From positions 16,988,001 through 17,052,000 of the forward strand of contig OX387198.1 in assembly GCA_947561715.1 (NCBI GenBank): a stretch of DNA of 64,000 bases. Reading direction: 5' to 3'. Positions within the stretch are counted from its first letter, which is position 1, and the number at the start of each line of letters is the position of its first letter. Positions 1-12,538 of this stretch are shown piece by piece. This DNA is from Ascidia mentula (Eukaryota; Chordata; Ascidiacea; Phlebobranchia; Ascidiidae). The notes under the pieces are model-generated. The model saw only the letters and a list, made by a program, of their open reading frames with translations, made no database searches and was not told where the DNA came from. The position numbers and the translations under genes are program-made.

Positions 1-55
1 CTATATAAGTATTAATTGATTGTGTTTTTGCCATTGGCTGGTCGCGTAAATATTT

Positions 56-183
56 CAACCATTAAAAAATTACGAACTGTGTAGATTAGGCATTTTACTA
101 CAAGTATGATAGAACTTGTCCAAACAAAGACTATAATCGGTTGGAGTGTAAAAATATACCACGTGGTTGGATGTGAACAGTTG
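56..183. repeat. Collapsed copy of the boundary inverted repeat
   Basis: Only the left arm and part of the spacer are present. The sequence runs from the arm through the gtggttgg spacer directly into ttggtgcag, which in other units follows the right arm. About 103 bp are missing relative to the 231-bp full form. This looks like hairpin-mediated deletion of the right arm. Confidence 0.85.
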
Positions 184-1147
184 GTGCAGATACATGAGGT
201 CACGTATATAATCGGGGATGCTTTGGAAGCAATAAACATTTTATTTTTAATAAACTACAACCTACTGAACAACTTTTACGCTTTTTGCAACAACGCTTTC
301 GTAGGTTTTTGGGAGCTGCGTTAAGAGCTAACCTCTAGCCTGTCCCCGTACGACGGATGGTAGGTAATAACTGACGTCATACTCTCATGACAATGGGCGA
401 TTGTTAGGGGTCAAAATCGGACTGTAAATAGGATTGGCAGTACAATTTTGCAACATTTTCATCTCATATTTTCTGTTATGTTTTAGTGCAATTACGCCTT
501 CGCACTTAGACATCGTTAAAAACGTTCAAGATATCTTTAACTTGTGATTTTGCATGACTAATTTTCTCGTCTAATTTCGATATAAATTTTTACTTCACAA
601 AGTGGTACTCAATCACCGCACCATGCTTTCTGTGACATAACTTTTGTCGATTTTTTAATCATTCATTGTCTTGCCTTTATAATCTGCCGCTGTCAATGCG
701 ACGACCTGGAGGCAGAAGAGTGCAATTGTATATATAAAAAACTTGAACTACATTATGTGATAATTGTATCACTTTGTTTTGTAAATTAAATTCCGCATTA
801 TTCTTGAAAATTGATCTTGATTTTATAATGTGATTTAAAACGTCGTAACTTGCATTTATCGAAGTAACTTGGTTTGAGACACTGTAAATACATTGGTGGT
901 GTTGCATAACGTTGTAAGAAAATAGTTTGTAAAACAGTTTAGTGAGGTTGGTTTGTGTAAAAGGAAGTTATAAAGTTATCTTTGTGCTAGTTTGCTCAAT
1001 AACGAACTCAGTAGGCAGTGGTGGCAAGAACGGACATAACCTTTCACGTCGGCCCTTCACCCGGACCAGAAGTGTCTTTTTCCTATAACCTCAGGACGCT
1101 GCGTTAACGGCTAACCATAATTTAGCGTAGAAAGCATCCCGGGAAGG

Positions 1148-1820
1148 GCATTGCATCTTCTTCCTCATTGGTCGATCGACATAGCGCATCGGCGTGACCG
1201 TGTTTCTCTCCCAGGCGATGACACGCAATCCGATCTCCTAACAATAGATTTAATTACCGGTTTTGGGTGTACGTCTGTGCTATTCCCGGCACGGTTACCC
1301 GTGATTTGCTTGGTGTCGGACTTTGCTGGGAGGGGTTTACCTGCGATGAGGGTTGTACAGACATAAATGGACATAATCTCGGCGGGCCGGACCGTTGAAG
1401 TCCACTAGTTGACGGTCCTTGAGACCCCGCACAAAGCAAGAAGCTTCATCTCATTTTTAATGGCTGCGTCGGCTGCGTTCGTGTAAGCATGTACTGCTAG
1501 AGCCATGTTTTTGTTTCCTTTGGATTCGGTTGACTAATTGGCTTCTCAATGCGCATTGGCTAGTGGGGTTAGCTTCGATCGCTTTGGCTTTCATAACTAT
1601 CTCATCGAATTGCATTTCGTGCAGGTTTTCAGCCTCGTTTGAATGTCCCAAATAAAGTCATTGTCAACGTTTGTTAAAAAAAGATGCTTCTTAGTTTCTT
1701 CCGTAACTTTGTTGCGGCGCATTTTTTGGGAATTAAATACTTCAAAATGAAAGTTTTAATGAGGGGCGAATGTTAAAACCCATAATCCGGATGGTGAGAA
1801 ACAGTTTATTCCTTCACGTG
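1148..1820 (-). mobile_element. Ty3/gypsy-like pol/gag-like debris, unit 1
   Basis: Read on the minus strand, about 1148–1253 resembles the end of a retroelement RNase H domain (HGHADALCR, followed by an acidic stretch), a known signature next to integrase. Unit 3 has this joined to a Ser/Pro/Gln-rich upstream frame, while unit 1 has a TAA stop at the junction (attaccgg against aataccgg). The segment 1273–1820 is specific to A units. A 64-residue open frame at 1457–1651 (minus) looks gag-like but I cannot assign it firmly. Confidence 0.55.
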
Positions 1821-2387
1821 TGACAGGAACGCTTTTTTACGGTTGCAGCGTCCTGGCACTCGTCAATTTCGTGTTACGCTTCTTAAAACAATAACGCTTT
1901 CCTAGGTCGAATGGAAGCTGTGTTAACGGCCGCCATTATGGTCGTTTTCGCTTTCCTCCAAATAAAATATTTATTCTCGAATTTTCAAGTAAAATAATAC
2001 AATCAGTGTCTTTGCTTTTATCAGTACAATGTTTGTTAAGTTGGGTCATTTTATTGTTTGGTTTCAGTATCACGATTCTACTGTGTTTATTATGTAACAT
2101 TTCGTGACATAGTTATAGAAACTGGTATTATTATCTCCTATTAGTTGCAATGCAAAACGAATTCTGCCTAAATTACAACGTTTTGACTTTTGCAGTGGCA
2201 AAATGATATTAAACTACTGTCTTTTTAAATATTGCTACAACTCTCAACTGTACATGTAGAAAAATATGTATTGTTACTCAGGTGATCTTTGCAAAAAAAA
2301 TTGTTGAACCGCAAATCCACGATATCCGTGCTGCCGTAAAAAGTACCCGAGCTAACCAAAGCGTTCCAAGCGATCCTTGCCATTGCC

Positions 2388-2600
2388 AACCTTTTTTTTC
2401 TTTTTTTTACCACACCGGGATTTGAACCCAGGATGACATCCTGGGCACGAATCCCGGTCAGGTTTTCTTCTTGGTATATGGGTCGGGCGCTTGACCAATG
2501 CTGCTTGCCAACCTTTTTTTTTTGACGCACCAGGATTTGAACTCGCGAACGCTCCTAACTCCTCGTCTGCCATACAGTGGTAGCACGTTGTGCAAAAACA
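2388..2600 (-). mobile_element. Tandem tRNA-derived SINE-like modules, unit 1
   Basis: On the minus strand two modules each show a Pol III B-box-like motif (GTTCAAATCC, at about 2533–2542 and 2418–2427). Each is followed by a short stem remnant, an A-rich tail (poly-T at 2514–2523 and 2393–2408 on plus) and the word GGTTGGCAA. The second module also has a 9-bp palindrome (cccaggatg/catcctggg). No good A box is visible, so these are 3' halves of degenerate tRNA-related SINEs. They interrupt the gag remnant. Confidence 0.5.
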
Positions 2601-2639
2601 CGTTGGTCGTCAAAATCTTCTTTTGAGAGTATAATTTGT

Positions 2640-3132
2640 ATTTCTTCGGGCAATCTTTGCAGAGAGATGTACCAAAAATGAAAAACACAATTTATGGCGG
2701 CCTAACAATGACATCATGTCATCCATTAATTCTGCTGGTGATCGGTCTCAAAGTTCAGATGTATGTAACAATTTACGCGCCATTTGATAATCCGAGCAGT
2801 CACAAGTGTTTATTAACCGCTGCTTTGGGCAATTATACTTATCGTGATACGGTGGGTTTTCCAATAAATCCAATAGCCAACCAGCGCTTGCTTGATCAAG
2901 GGATAAAACAACGTGGAATTTTTCGTTTCATCAGCAGATATGCTTCGTAGCGCAACCGTATTCTTGGTTGCTGTGTCCAAAATGTTGGCAGTTTCATAGC
3001 AACTGCGTGCCTGGCAGGAATTAATCGTTCCATATTTATGTGATTTTTCGAGTCGCTTAAAAGCAAAGCAAGTACAGCAGCAACGACATTACTCAGAACT
3101 TCATAAAGACGATGTTTTTCGAATGAAGCCAT
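2640..3132 (-). mobile_element. Retroelement gag remnant, unit 1
   Basis: The minus strand starts at ATG 3132 with a 78-codon frame containing MKLPTFWT, a motif typical of Ty3/gypsy-type Gag N-termini in invertebrates. After a frameshift or stop it continues into ARKLLHTSEL, RSPAELMDDM and LLGRHKLCF, which match the usual gag order (short helix, Gly-Asp-Arg turn, LMxxMLxLLG helix). In this copy a TGA falls just after TSEL and one Met differs. It is a non-functional relic. Confidence 0.7.
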
Positions 3133-4732
3133 ATTGGGTGTGATGTGATAGCTTTAACCTCATCTTTGTGGTGACGTAATATAATGTTTTTAATATTTCT
3201 AGTTTCGTACTATGCGGTAAATTAACTAGTGGTTAATTGCGGCGGATTATAATGTATTGTCGAACTTAAACAATTGCCACTGAAGTACAGCATCCTTCAC
3301 CTCGGTTCGGATTTGTTGGTTTAAAGGTTTTTCCCTGCGGTCGTTGGAAAATTTAAGGTCTGACGTCTTTCGATTGTAAATGATCTCAGTCTTCCAATTA
3401 ATGTGTGCAATATTATTCTTCATAAGTGCCGTTGGATATGACACAAGGCAGGCAAGATAACATTTCTCTTATTACATAGCCGTTGACGTGGAAAGCATGC
3501 AGAATAGAATGCCAGACATTTGTGAAGCGAACGTTTGAAAGGAAGAGATGAGCGGTGTGTGAACAGTTTGAAAACATCACACTTCGTTTACGCCAAGCCG
3601 GTCGTCGGTAGTGACGTAGCTTTATGGCTATTTTTCACAAATTTATGATGATAAATACCAAATCCTTGTGCACCGGAGAACACAAACTAACATGCGTACT
3701 GTTAAAATCTAAAAAAACAGTCAATTTTGTATGGTCCGTAACTAATGGAAAGGTTTATTTTGTGCCCATTCAACCATAAGGACCCTTTTAGCGTACCGCA
3801 AAGTAACCATGACCTCAAACCGTAAACAATTTTACGCCTTAATTTCTAACAATGGAATTCAGCGGGGTCTCTTACGTTCGTACTAATTTGCTCCAATACA
3901 ATTTGAAAAACGTTTGTTGAAAAGCATAGCGGGCATTTCACCCAGCGTTTCAGGCTAAGTTGTATACACTTCAGTAGTTTTGGCTGCGTGGCAGTAGTGT
4001 AACAAGCTGATTGGTTGGGATGCAGGCGCTGAATGATGCGTGGCAAAGCTGGTAGTTTTCCACTGCTAGCTTATGAAGAGGCGTCGGCTGTGCGCGGTTG
4101 TTTTCAATACAGAGTATCTTGTTGTGGAAGATATAAGTTTGATACTGCATGGTTTGTGATAGCGTCCAGATAGAACGAATGTTGTTTAAATCCTTTATTT
4201 TTATCTTTTATCGATTTAGATTTTGGTGTTCAATTATTTGGAGGTTAATTAGCGCGAGTCTCTGATTCAGTGGTTGGATATTGGTAGAGGGTAGACTGCA
4301 TGTTTACGGTGGGGCTTGGCTACCCTGTTGGAAATCGCGTTTCGGGTTGGGTAAACTGTTTGTTTCAACTACTAATATATCGAACCAATGTCGGTTACAC
4401 ACCCTTAAAGCACATTATAAACCTTTACAGCCACAGAACCCTCATAATTAAAGCACCAACCTTGCCACAAAAAACGAAAGTCACATAAAATATACGGCTT
4501 TGACGTAAACCCTCCAAAAATGTTTTTCTTGTTTGTTAACTGTTCAGAGACAGGAAGAAATTGAATTTTCTGTGTTAAATTGACATACATTATTACATGA
4601 AATATATCGTCTATTGTTTTTTCCGAACATGACCTGTGAACGAGCGTTGAAATCGATTTTTAGAAATGTGTGCTCATGACAAACAAATTTGATGTGGTAT
4701 TTGATTTACCACTTTTTATTTTAGGAAGAAAA

Positions 4733-7700
4733 ATGGCGTTGGTTCCAAAAGTGTTGGACGAAATGACAACCAAATTTGTTGTCAAATATAAATTGCATAG
4801 AGAAGGTTCTAAATCAAAGCAAATTTTGTCAAAAACAAATGGGAAGATGACGTTTCACAAGGAAGTGCTTGCAGAGGTTCTTAAACCGGCCATGAAATAC
4901 CCTGTGGCCATAATAACTGTTTGTGGCGACCAAAGAAAAGGAAAATCATTTTTTCTAAATCTTTTCCTGCGTTATTTAAAAGAAAAGGTACGAATCAACT
5001 GTTTTCAAATGTATTATATCTTTATGAGGTATTTTTGGTTCTTGTATACACGTTCACGTTGAAACTTGATTTCTTTTAGTTTTAAACTTGATTATACTTC
5101 TTTCATCCCATTATTGCGTGTAAATTCATTGCTGAAATCGGTAATGTTTGACGACAAAGGCAGAACATGCACTTTTCAAGTTGTCTGTGGATGACAAAAC
5201 GCTGCAAGTTGCCGTATAACAAAATTGTACGTAATATTCTTGTTTTGTTTAGTTGGGAATAACCACCTTCAAGATTCCAAAAAAAGTGGAGGAGTTGTTC
5301 GAGGGATTTCCGTATCAAGGAGGCTCGGCAAGAAAGACAGAAGGAATTTGGATTTTGGACACTCCTTTATGGATCAAAAGAAACAACAAGGATGTGTGTG
5401 AAGTTTTGCTAAATTGTTTAAGTGCTTTCTACTTAATTAACAGCTGTTTTTAAGTTAGTAAATTTCTAGGAATTAAAAAAAATTAATTGCATATTAGATT
5501 GCCCTCTATCTCATGGACACACAAGGCATGTTCGATTTAAAAACTACGGTAACAGAGTGCACTCAAATAATTGCTCTAGCCACAATTATGAGTTCCCATG
5601 TTGTGTTTAACCAGATGAAACAAATCCAAGCCAACGATATTGCAAATCTAGAGGTAAATTGTCACCAAATATAAGAAGTTTCTTTTGGTAATTTTACATT
5701 TTTTTTGGTGTATAGGAATAGTAAAATTCAAAAAAAATAATATTTACTTAGTTTTGGACCAGATCTGCAAAGTGGGCAAAAGATAAAAACTCTTCAACAA
5801 TGTTTCAGGTAAGCTTAACAGTAGAAAGTAAAAATGAATGCAATATTTCTCGTGTATCTACACATTAATAAAAATGCTTGAGAATTGATTCTGGGAATCA
5901 TTTCCCATTCTGTTGCTATTTGGTCCTGAAGATTTCCACCTTAATATATATATAACAACTGTCTAGGAAACATTCGTTTCAGGTTAAAATCTTTCAGTCT
6001 TCTTTACATATATATTTCGCTTCGTTAAAAGCATCATCAGTGTCTATAAAAGCAAATCAAGAATTAGGTTCCAATAAAATAAAGTAAAGGCTCTCCACTA
6101 CCTCACAACACGCCCTTTACACAACTAAAAACCTGCCACATGCAACGGGTGGAAGCGTTGAGAAACCACGGAAAAGATGGACACAGGAAAAAAATAAAAA
6201 CACGGTGGTGATAAAACACGGGAAAGATAAAGAAACAGTATCTGCTTAAAACAATGTAAAACAAAAAAACATCATTTGCACCGCGGTAAATTCATTTTTT
6301 GTATATTAATTTTTTACAAAAATAAGGACACCGTTGCATGTGGCAGGTTTTTAGTTGTTTAAAGGGCGTGTTGTGAGGTAGTGGAGAGCCTTTACTTTAT
6401 TTTATTTGAACCTAATTCTTAATTTGCTTTTATAGACACTGATGATGCTTTTAACGAAGCGAAATATATATGTCTAATTAAAGAAGACTGAAAGATTTTA
6501 ACCTGAAACGAATGTTTCCTAGACAGTTGTTATTAATGAAAATGAGCATTTAAATTTTTTAAAAAAAGTGCAAAAATCTAATTTCGCAATATTAATATAC
6601 TTCGCACGCACCATAGGGCGAATTTTGCCAGAAAGACTCAGATACCCACGCATAGAAAAAGATATAGCCTACAGTGAAAATCATTTTTATAGCCTGAAAA
6701 TCGCAGCAACACAATCTTGTTTACGTTTTCGTAATTGAAAAACCTCTAGCACATGTAAATATTATACTCAACAGAACATACTGTTTCTGCTGCGCGATTT
6801 TGAAGATCCTGATATAGGTTTTGGAATGAAAGGAGGTGAAAAGTATTTCAATGAAATCCTTACGACGCCCGACATTGCCGCTGAATCAAGGGAAAATATC
6901 AAAAATCTCTCCCAGCTCTTTGCAAGCGTTAAATGTTGCACTCTTCCATCTCCAAGTGAAAAAGTGAGGGTTCGCGGCAAAGATGCACCAAAAATTGTCA
7001 TTGAACGTAAATCTTTGGTTGACAGCAATTATTTTCAACATAGTAAATCGTCGAAATTTTCATTCTCAGAAATCGGACAGAAATTTATGTCATATTGCGA
7101 GAAATTATTTGATCATTTGCTTGAAACTGCAAATCCAATTAATGTTGTTGGTAGCGATACCACAGGAGAACAGATGCTTGAAATTGTTGACGGATGCGCA
7201 GGGATTCTCCTCAAAGATAATATGCCAGGTCCAGAAGAACTCAGTGAGGTTTGTTACAATGCGAAATTCCAACACTTTCCCCTTTAACATGTTTGCAAAT
7301 TAGGAGCTGATGGAATTTCAATTAAACCATCTCATCGACCTAGAGATTGAAAATTATGACAAACAATTGCAAAAGGTGAGATGTCAGTTTTCATACGTGG
7401 TCAATAACTTGCCTAAATTTGTATCTTACCTTTTATAGATCATGGAAACGGCTAAATCTGAAAAAGAGTTTGAAATGGAAGCTGCATATTATCGAACTAA
7501 AACTGAAGACAGTTTTGATCAAAAAAAAAAAATTGGCGGGGATATAAACATATCAAAAAAAAGGAAATTACTGACTCAACAAACAAAAATAAAACAAAAT
7601 GAATACATAAGGCTATTTAAAGTAAAAGAGGAACTGCGACATGAACAAGATGTAAAAAATCAACATTCAACACTTGTAAGGGTAGCTATTGTGGCAATTT

Positions 7701-7921
7701 GCATCAGACAAATCATATACTCTTCTTTAGAAAATTCAAAAACTTTTGCAACGAATTGATCAATTAGAAAAGCTGATGAAACCTGCAAAGGTAAACAGAA
7801 AGATTAGCATTGAATTGGTCTTTTTGTATGATGTCCATTTTGATATTAAGTAAAGTGTAAGAGTTAGCAGTAAAAGTTGTTTCTTTGGTTTCAGAAAAGA
7901 AAACACTGCACAATTCAATGA
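4733..7921 (+). CDS. GBP/atlastin-type large GTPase with CaaX box, copy 1
   Basis: Nine exons: 4733–4987, 5253–5402, 5498–5653, 5752–5808, 6775–7248, 7304–7375, 7439–7675, 7731–7790, 7895–7921. All junctions are phase 0 and GT–AG; together they encode 495 residues. Motifs: P-loop GDQRKGKS (65–72; R68 matches the catalytic arginine of atlastins and GBPs), switch Thr114 in RKTEG, G3 DTQG (142–145), G4-type RD (213–214), then a helical region and a Lys/Glu-rich coiled-coil-like tail. The C-terminus is basic and ends in CTIQ, a CaaX box that predicts farnesylation; atlastin transmembrane helices are absent. By family knowledge such dynamin-related GTPases dimerise on GTP and act at membranes, and vertebrate GBPs act in cell-autonomous immunity; that role here is inference. 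ATG 4733 was chosen because it follows an acceptor-like ttttattttag; an in-frame upstream ATG at 4676 exists. The exon 2 donor (GAA|gttttg) is weak. Confidence 0.88.
5955..6530. mobile_element. Fold-back MITE in intron 4 of GBP-like copy 1
   Basis: Terminal inverted repeats of nearly 200 bp (left about 5955–6147, right about 6331–6530) begin ACAACTGTCTAGG and end CCTAGACAGTTGT. A TA dinucleotide abuts each end, so a TA target duplication as in Tc1/mariner-type MITEs is plausible. The ~183-bp interior has no coding frame. It is the main reason intron 4 is 966 bp, while the other introns are 55–265 bp. Confidence 0.8.
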
Positions 7922-8243
7922 GGAAATGGTAGCCTTGACTGATGCCATAATTCACCAGTCCACCTATTTTGCTTGTATTTGAGTTGTACAGAAGCTAGTT
8001 CATACGTAATGCCGTGGCTTTTATATCAGTAGTTTTGTAGAATTTGCTGTTGTGTGAAGTGGTTTTTCCTTTTTTCATGTTCATGCCGAGGTTTGAATTT
8101 GATAAGTTATGGAATGTCCCTAGTTAAATTTAAAGTTTTTAAGTGCAAAATCCAATTCATGTGATGCATATTTGTTCTTCGCCGGCAACGCTACAAGTAT
8201 TAATTGATTGTGTTTTTGCCATTGGCTGGTCGCCTAACTATTT

Positions 8244-8474
8244 CAACCATTAAAAAATTACGAACTGTGTGAAGTAGGCATTTTCCTACAGATATGATAG
8301 AACTTGTCCAAACAAAGACTATATTCGGTTGGAGTGTAAAAATATACCACGTGGTTGGGTGTGAACAGATGGTATATTTTTACACTCCAACCGATTACAG
8401 TCTTTGTTTGGACAAGTTCTATCATACCTGTAGGAAAATGCCTAATTTACACAGTTCGTAATTTTTAATGGTTG
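8244..8474. repeat. Long inverted repeat at the unit 2 start
   Basis: Left arm 8244–8348 and right arm 8371–8474 are near-perfect reverse complements separated by a 22-bp spacer (gtggttgggtgtgaacag core). The arms begin caaccattaaaa and end with ggagtgtaaaaatatacc. The segment could extrude as a cruciform or be a fold-back mobile element. No coding potential is seen. Confidence 0.9.
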
Positions 8475-10162
8475 GTGCAGATAGATCAGGTCACGTATAT
8501 AATCGGGGATGCTTTGGAAGAAATAAAACATTTTATTTTAATAAACTACAACCTACTGAAAAACTGTTACGCTCTTTGCAACAACGCTATTCCAGGTCCT
8601 CAGGACGCTACGTTACGACTAACCACAAGCCCATGCTGCCCGTACGACGGTTGGTACGTATTAACTGACGTCATACTCACATGGTTGACAGTGGGCTATT
8701 GTTAGGGGTTACGGCTAAATACGCTTGATTTAAAGTCGAACTGTAAAATTTAAAGTCGAACTGTAATTTCATCCCAAATTTCCTGTTATGTTTTAGTGCA
8801 ATTACGCCTTCGCACTTTGACATCGATAAAAAAGTTCAAGATATCTTTAACTTATGATTTTGCGTGAATAATTTTCTCGTCTAATTTCGATATAAATGTT
8901 TACTTCACAAAGTGATACTCAATCACCGCACCATGCTTCCTGTCACATAACTTTTGTGGATTTTTTAATCATTCATTGTCTTGCCTTTATAATCTGCCGC
9001 TGTCAATGCGACGACCTGGAGGCAGAAGAATGAAATTGTATGTGACAAACCTCGAACCAGATTATGTGATAATTGTATCACTTTGTTTCGTAAATTAAAT
9101 TCCGCATTATTCTTGAAAATTGATCTTGATTTTATAATGTGATTTAAAACGTCATAATCGCATTTATCGAAGTAACTTGGTTTGAGACACTGTAAATACA
9201 TTGGTGGTGTATCATAACGTTGTAAGAAAATAGTTTGTAAAACAGTTTAGTGAGGTTAGTTTGTGTAATAGGAAGTTCTAGAGTTATTTTTGTGCCAGTT
9301 TGCTCAATAACGAACTCAGTAGGCAGTGGTGGCAAGAACGGACATAACCTTTCACGTCGGCCCTTCACCCGGACCAGAAGTGTCTTTTTCCTATAACCTC
9401 AGGACGCTGCGTTAACGGCTAACCATAATTTAGCGTAGAAAGCATCCCGGGAAGGGCATTGCATCTTCTTCCTCATTGGTCGATCGACATAGCGCATCGG
9501 CGTGACCGTGTTTCTCTCCCAGGCGATGACACGCAATCCGATCTCCTTACAATAGATTTAAATACCGGTTTTGGGTGTACTGACAGGAACGCTTTTTTAC
9601 GGTTGCAGCGTCCTGGCACTCGTCAATTTCGTGTTACGCTTCTTAAAACAATAACGCTTTCCTTGGTCGAATGGACGCTGTGTTAACGGCCGCCATTATG
9701 GTCGTTTTCGCTTTTCTCAAAATGAAATATTTATTCTCGAATTTTCAAGTAAAATAATACAATCAGTGTCTTTGCTTTTATCAGTACAATGTTTGTTAAG
9801 TTGGGTCATTTTATTGTTTGGTTTCAGTATCACGATTCTACTGGTGTTATTATGTAACATTTCGTGACATAGTTATAGAAACTTGTAATATTATCTCCTG
9901 TTAGTTGTAATGCAAAACGAATTCTGCCAAAATTACAACGTTTTGACATTTGCAGTGGCAAAATGATATTAAACTACTGTCTTTTTAAATATTACTACAA
10001 CTCTCAACTGTACATGTAGAAAAATATGTAGGTTGTTACGTTATCGAGGAAACTCAGGTGATCTTTGCAAAAAAAAATGTTGAACCACAATTCCATGATA
10101 TCCGAGCTGCCGTAAAAAGTACCCGAGCTACCCAAAGCTTTCCAAGCGATCCTTGCCATTGC

Positions 10163-10395
10163 CAACCTTTTTTTTTCTTTTTTTACCACACCGGGATTTG
10201 AACCCAGGATGTCCTAGCCACGAATCCCGATCAAGTTTTCTTCTTGGTATGTGGGTCGGGCGCTTGATCAATGCTGCCAATGCCAATCATCCGCCCACGC
10301 TTGCCAACCTTTTTTTTTTTTTTTTTACCGCACAGTGATTTGAACTCGCGAACGCTCCTAACTCCTCGCCTGCCATACAGTGGTAACACGTTGTG
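10163..10395 (-). mobile_element. Tandem tRNA-derived SINE-like modules, unit 2
   Basis: B-subtype version of the unit 1 dimer: two B-box-like motifs, longer poly-T tracts, a shortened palindrome (gatgtcctag), and extra sequence before the second module. The repeated GGTTGGCAA after each A-rich tail is retained. Confidence 0.5.
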
Positions 10396-10413
10396 CAAAA
10401 ACACGTTGTGTCG

Positions 10414-10936
10414 TCAAAATCTTCTTTTGAGAGTATATTTTGTATTTCTTCGGGCAATCTTTGCAGAGAGATGTACCAAAAATGAAAAACACAATTTATG
10501 GCGGCCTAACAATGACAGCATGTCATCCATTAATTCTGCTGGTGATCGGTCTCCAAGTTCAGATGTATGTAACAATTTACGCGCCATTTGATAATCCGAG
10601 CAGTCACAAGTGTTTATTAACCGCTGCTTTAGGCAAATATACTTATCGTGATACGGGGGGTTTTCCAATAAATCCAATAGCCAACCAGTGCTTGCTTGAT
10701 CAAGGGATAAAACAACGTGAAATACTTCGTTTCATCAGCAGATATGCTTCGTAGCGCAACCGTATTCTTGGTCTCTGTGTCCAAAATGTTGGCAATTTCA
10801 TAGCAACTGCGTGCCTGGCAGGAATTAATCGTTCCATATTTATGTGATTTTTCGAGTCGCTTAAAAGCAAAGCAAGTACAGCAGCAACGACATTACTCAG
10901 AACTTCATAAAGACGATGTTTTTCGAATGAAGCCAT
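10414..10936 (-). mobile_element. Retroelement gag remnant, unit 2
   Basis: This B-subtype copy is better preserved. The 78-codon N-terminal frame (10700–10936) is followed by an 87-codon open frame (10414–10677) holding TSELGDRSPAELMDDMLSLL without the stop seen in A units. The two frames are offset. It is a decayed element, transcribed opposite to the GBP-like gene if at all. Confidence 0.72.
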
Positions 10937-12538
10937 ATTGGGTGTGATGTGATAGCTTTAACCTCACCTTTGTGTGACGTAATATAATGTTTTTAATATT
11001 TCTAGTTTCGTACTATGCGGTAAATTAACTAGTGGTTATTTGCGGCGGATTATAATGTATTGTCGAACTTAAACAATTGCCACTAAAGTACAGCATCCTT
11101 CACCTCGGTTCGGATTTGTTGGTTTAAAGGTTTCTCCCTGCGGTCGTTGGCAACCTCAAAATTTAAGTTCTGACGTCTTTCGATTGTAAATGATCTCAGT
11201 CTTCCAATTAATGTGTGCAATATTATTCTTAATAAGTGCCGTTGGATATGACACAAGGCAGGCAAGATAACATTTCTCTTATTACATAGCCGTTGACGTG
11301 GAAAGCATGCAGAATAGAATGCCAGACATTTGTGAAGCGAACATTTGAAAGGAAGAGATGAGCGGTGTGGGAACAGTTTGAAAACATAACACTTCGTCTA
11401 CGCCAGGCCGGTCGTCGGTAGTGACGTAGCTTTATGGCTATTTTTCACAAATTTATGATGATAAATACCAAATCCTTGTGCACCGGAGAACACAAACTAA
11501 CATGCGTACTGTTAAAATCTAAAAAAACAGTCAATTTTGTATGGTCCGTAACTAATGGAAAGGTTTATTTTATGCCCATTCAACCATAAGGACCCTTTTA
11601 GCGTACCGCAAAATAACCATGACCTCAAACCGTAAACAATTTTACGCCTTAATTCCTAACAATGGAATTCAGCGGGGTCTCTTACGTTCGTACTAATTTG
11701 CTCCTATACAATTTGAAAAACGTTTGTTGAAAAGCATAGCGGGCATTTCACCCAGCGTTTCAGGCTAAGTTGTATACACTTCAGTAGTTTTGGCTGCGTG
11801 GCAGTAGTGTAACAAGCTGATTGGTTGGGATGCAGGCGCTGAATGATGTGTGGCAAAGCTGGTAGTTTTCCACTGCTAGCTTATAAAGAGGCGTCGGCTG
11901 TGCGCGGTTGTTTTGAATACAGAGTTTCTTGTTGTGGATGATATAAGTTTGATACTGGTTTGTGATAGCGTCCAGATAGAACGAATGTTGTTTTAACCCT
12001 TTATTTTTATCTTTTATCGATTTAGATTTTGGTGTTTAATTATTTGGAGGTTAATTAGCGCGAGTCTCTGATTCAGTGGTTGGATATTGGTAGAGGGTAG
12101 ACTGCATGTATACGGTGGGGCTTGGCGCCCCTGTTGGAAATCGCGTTTCGGGTTGGGTAAACTGTTTGTTTCGACTACTAATATATCGAACCACTGTCGG
12201 TTACACACCCTTAAAGCACATTATACGCCTTTAAGGCCACAGAACCCTCATCATTAAAGCACCAACCTTGCCACAAAAAACGAAAGTCACATAAAATATA
12301 CGGCTTTGACGTAAACCCTCCAAAAATGTTTTTCTTGTTTGTTAACTGTTCAGAGACAGGAAGAAATTGAATTTTCTGTGTTAAATTGACATACATTATT
12401 ACATGAAATATATCGTCTATTGTTTTTTCCGAACATGACCTGTGAACGAGCGTTGAAATCAATTTTTAGAAATGTGTGCTCATGACAAACAAATTTGATG
12501 TGGTATTTGATTTACCACTTTTTATTTTAGGAAGAAAA

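Larger units (their letters stand above)
1..8194 (+). repeat. Tandem unit 1, subtype A (left edge of window)
   Basis: First of five direct tandem units, anchored on the shared motif aagtattaattgattg at 7, 8195, 16005, 24307, 32627 and 40947. It is 8188 bp from anchor to anchor. The array was already running at the window edge. Subtype A is defined by a 548-bp segment at 1273–1820 that B units lack, by the sequence around 2281, and by an ATG instead of CAG codon near 7785. This copy is short because its boundary inverted repeat (56–183) has collapsed to one arm. It carries a complete GBP-like gene at 4733–7921. From 3133 to 4732 I see no gene or RNA. Confidence 0.95.

Noticed and set aside
4670..4732. 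N-terminal extension of the GBP-like gene starting at the upstream ATG
   Set aside because: The extension spans a typical polypyrimidine–AG acceptor just before the chosen ATG, so it is probably intron; the same applies to all five copies.
7983..8194. Poly(A) signal for the GBP-like genes
   Set aside because: No canonical AATAAA within about 270 bases after the stop codon; only AT-rich variants, so no site is claimed.
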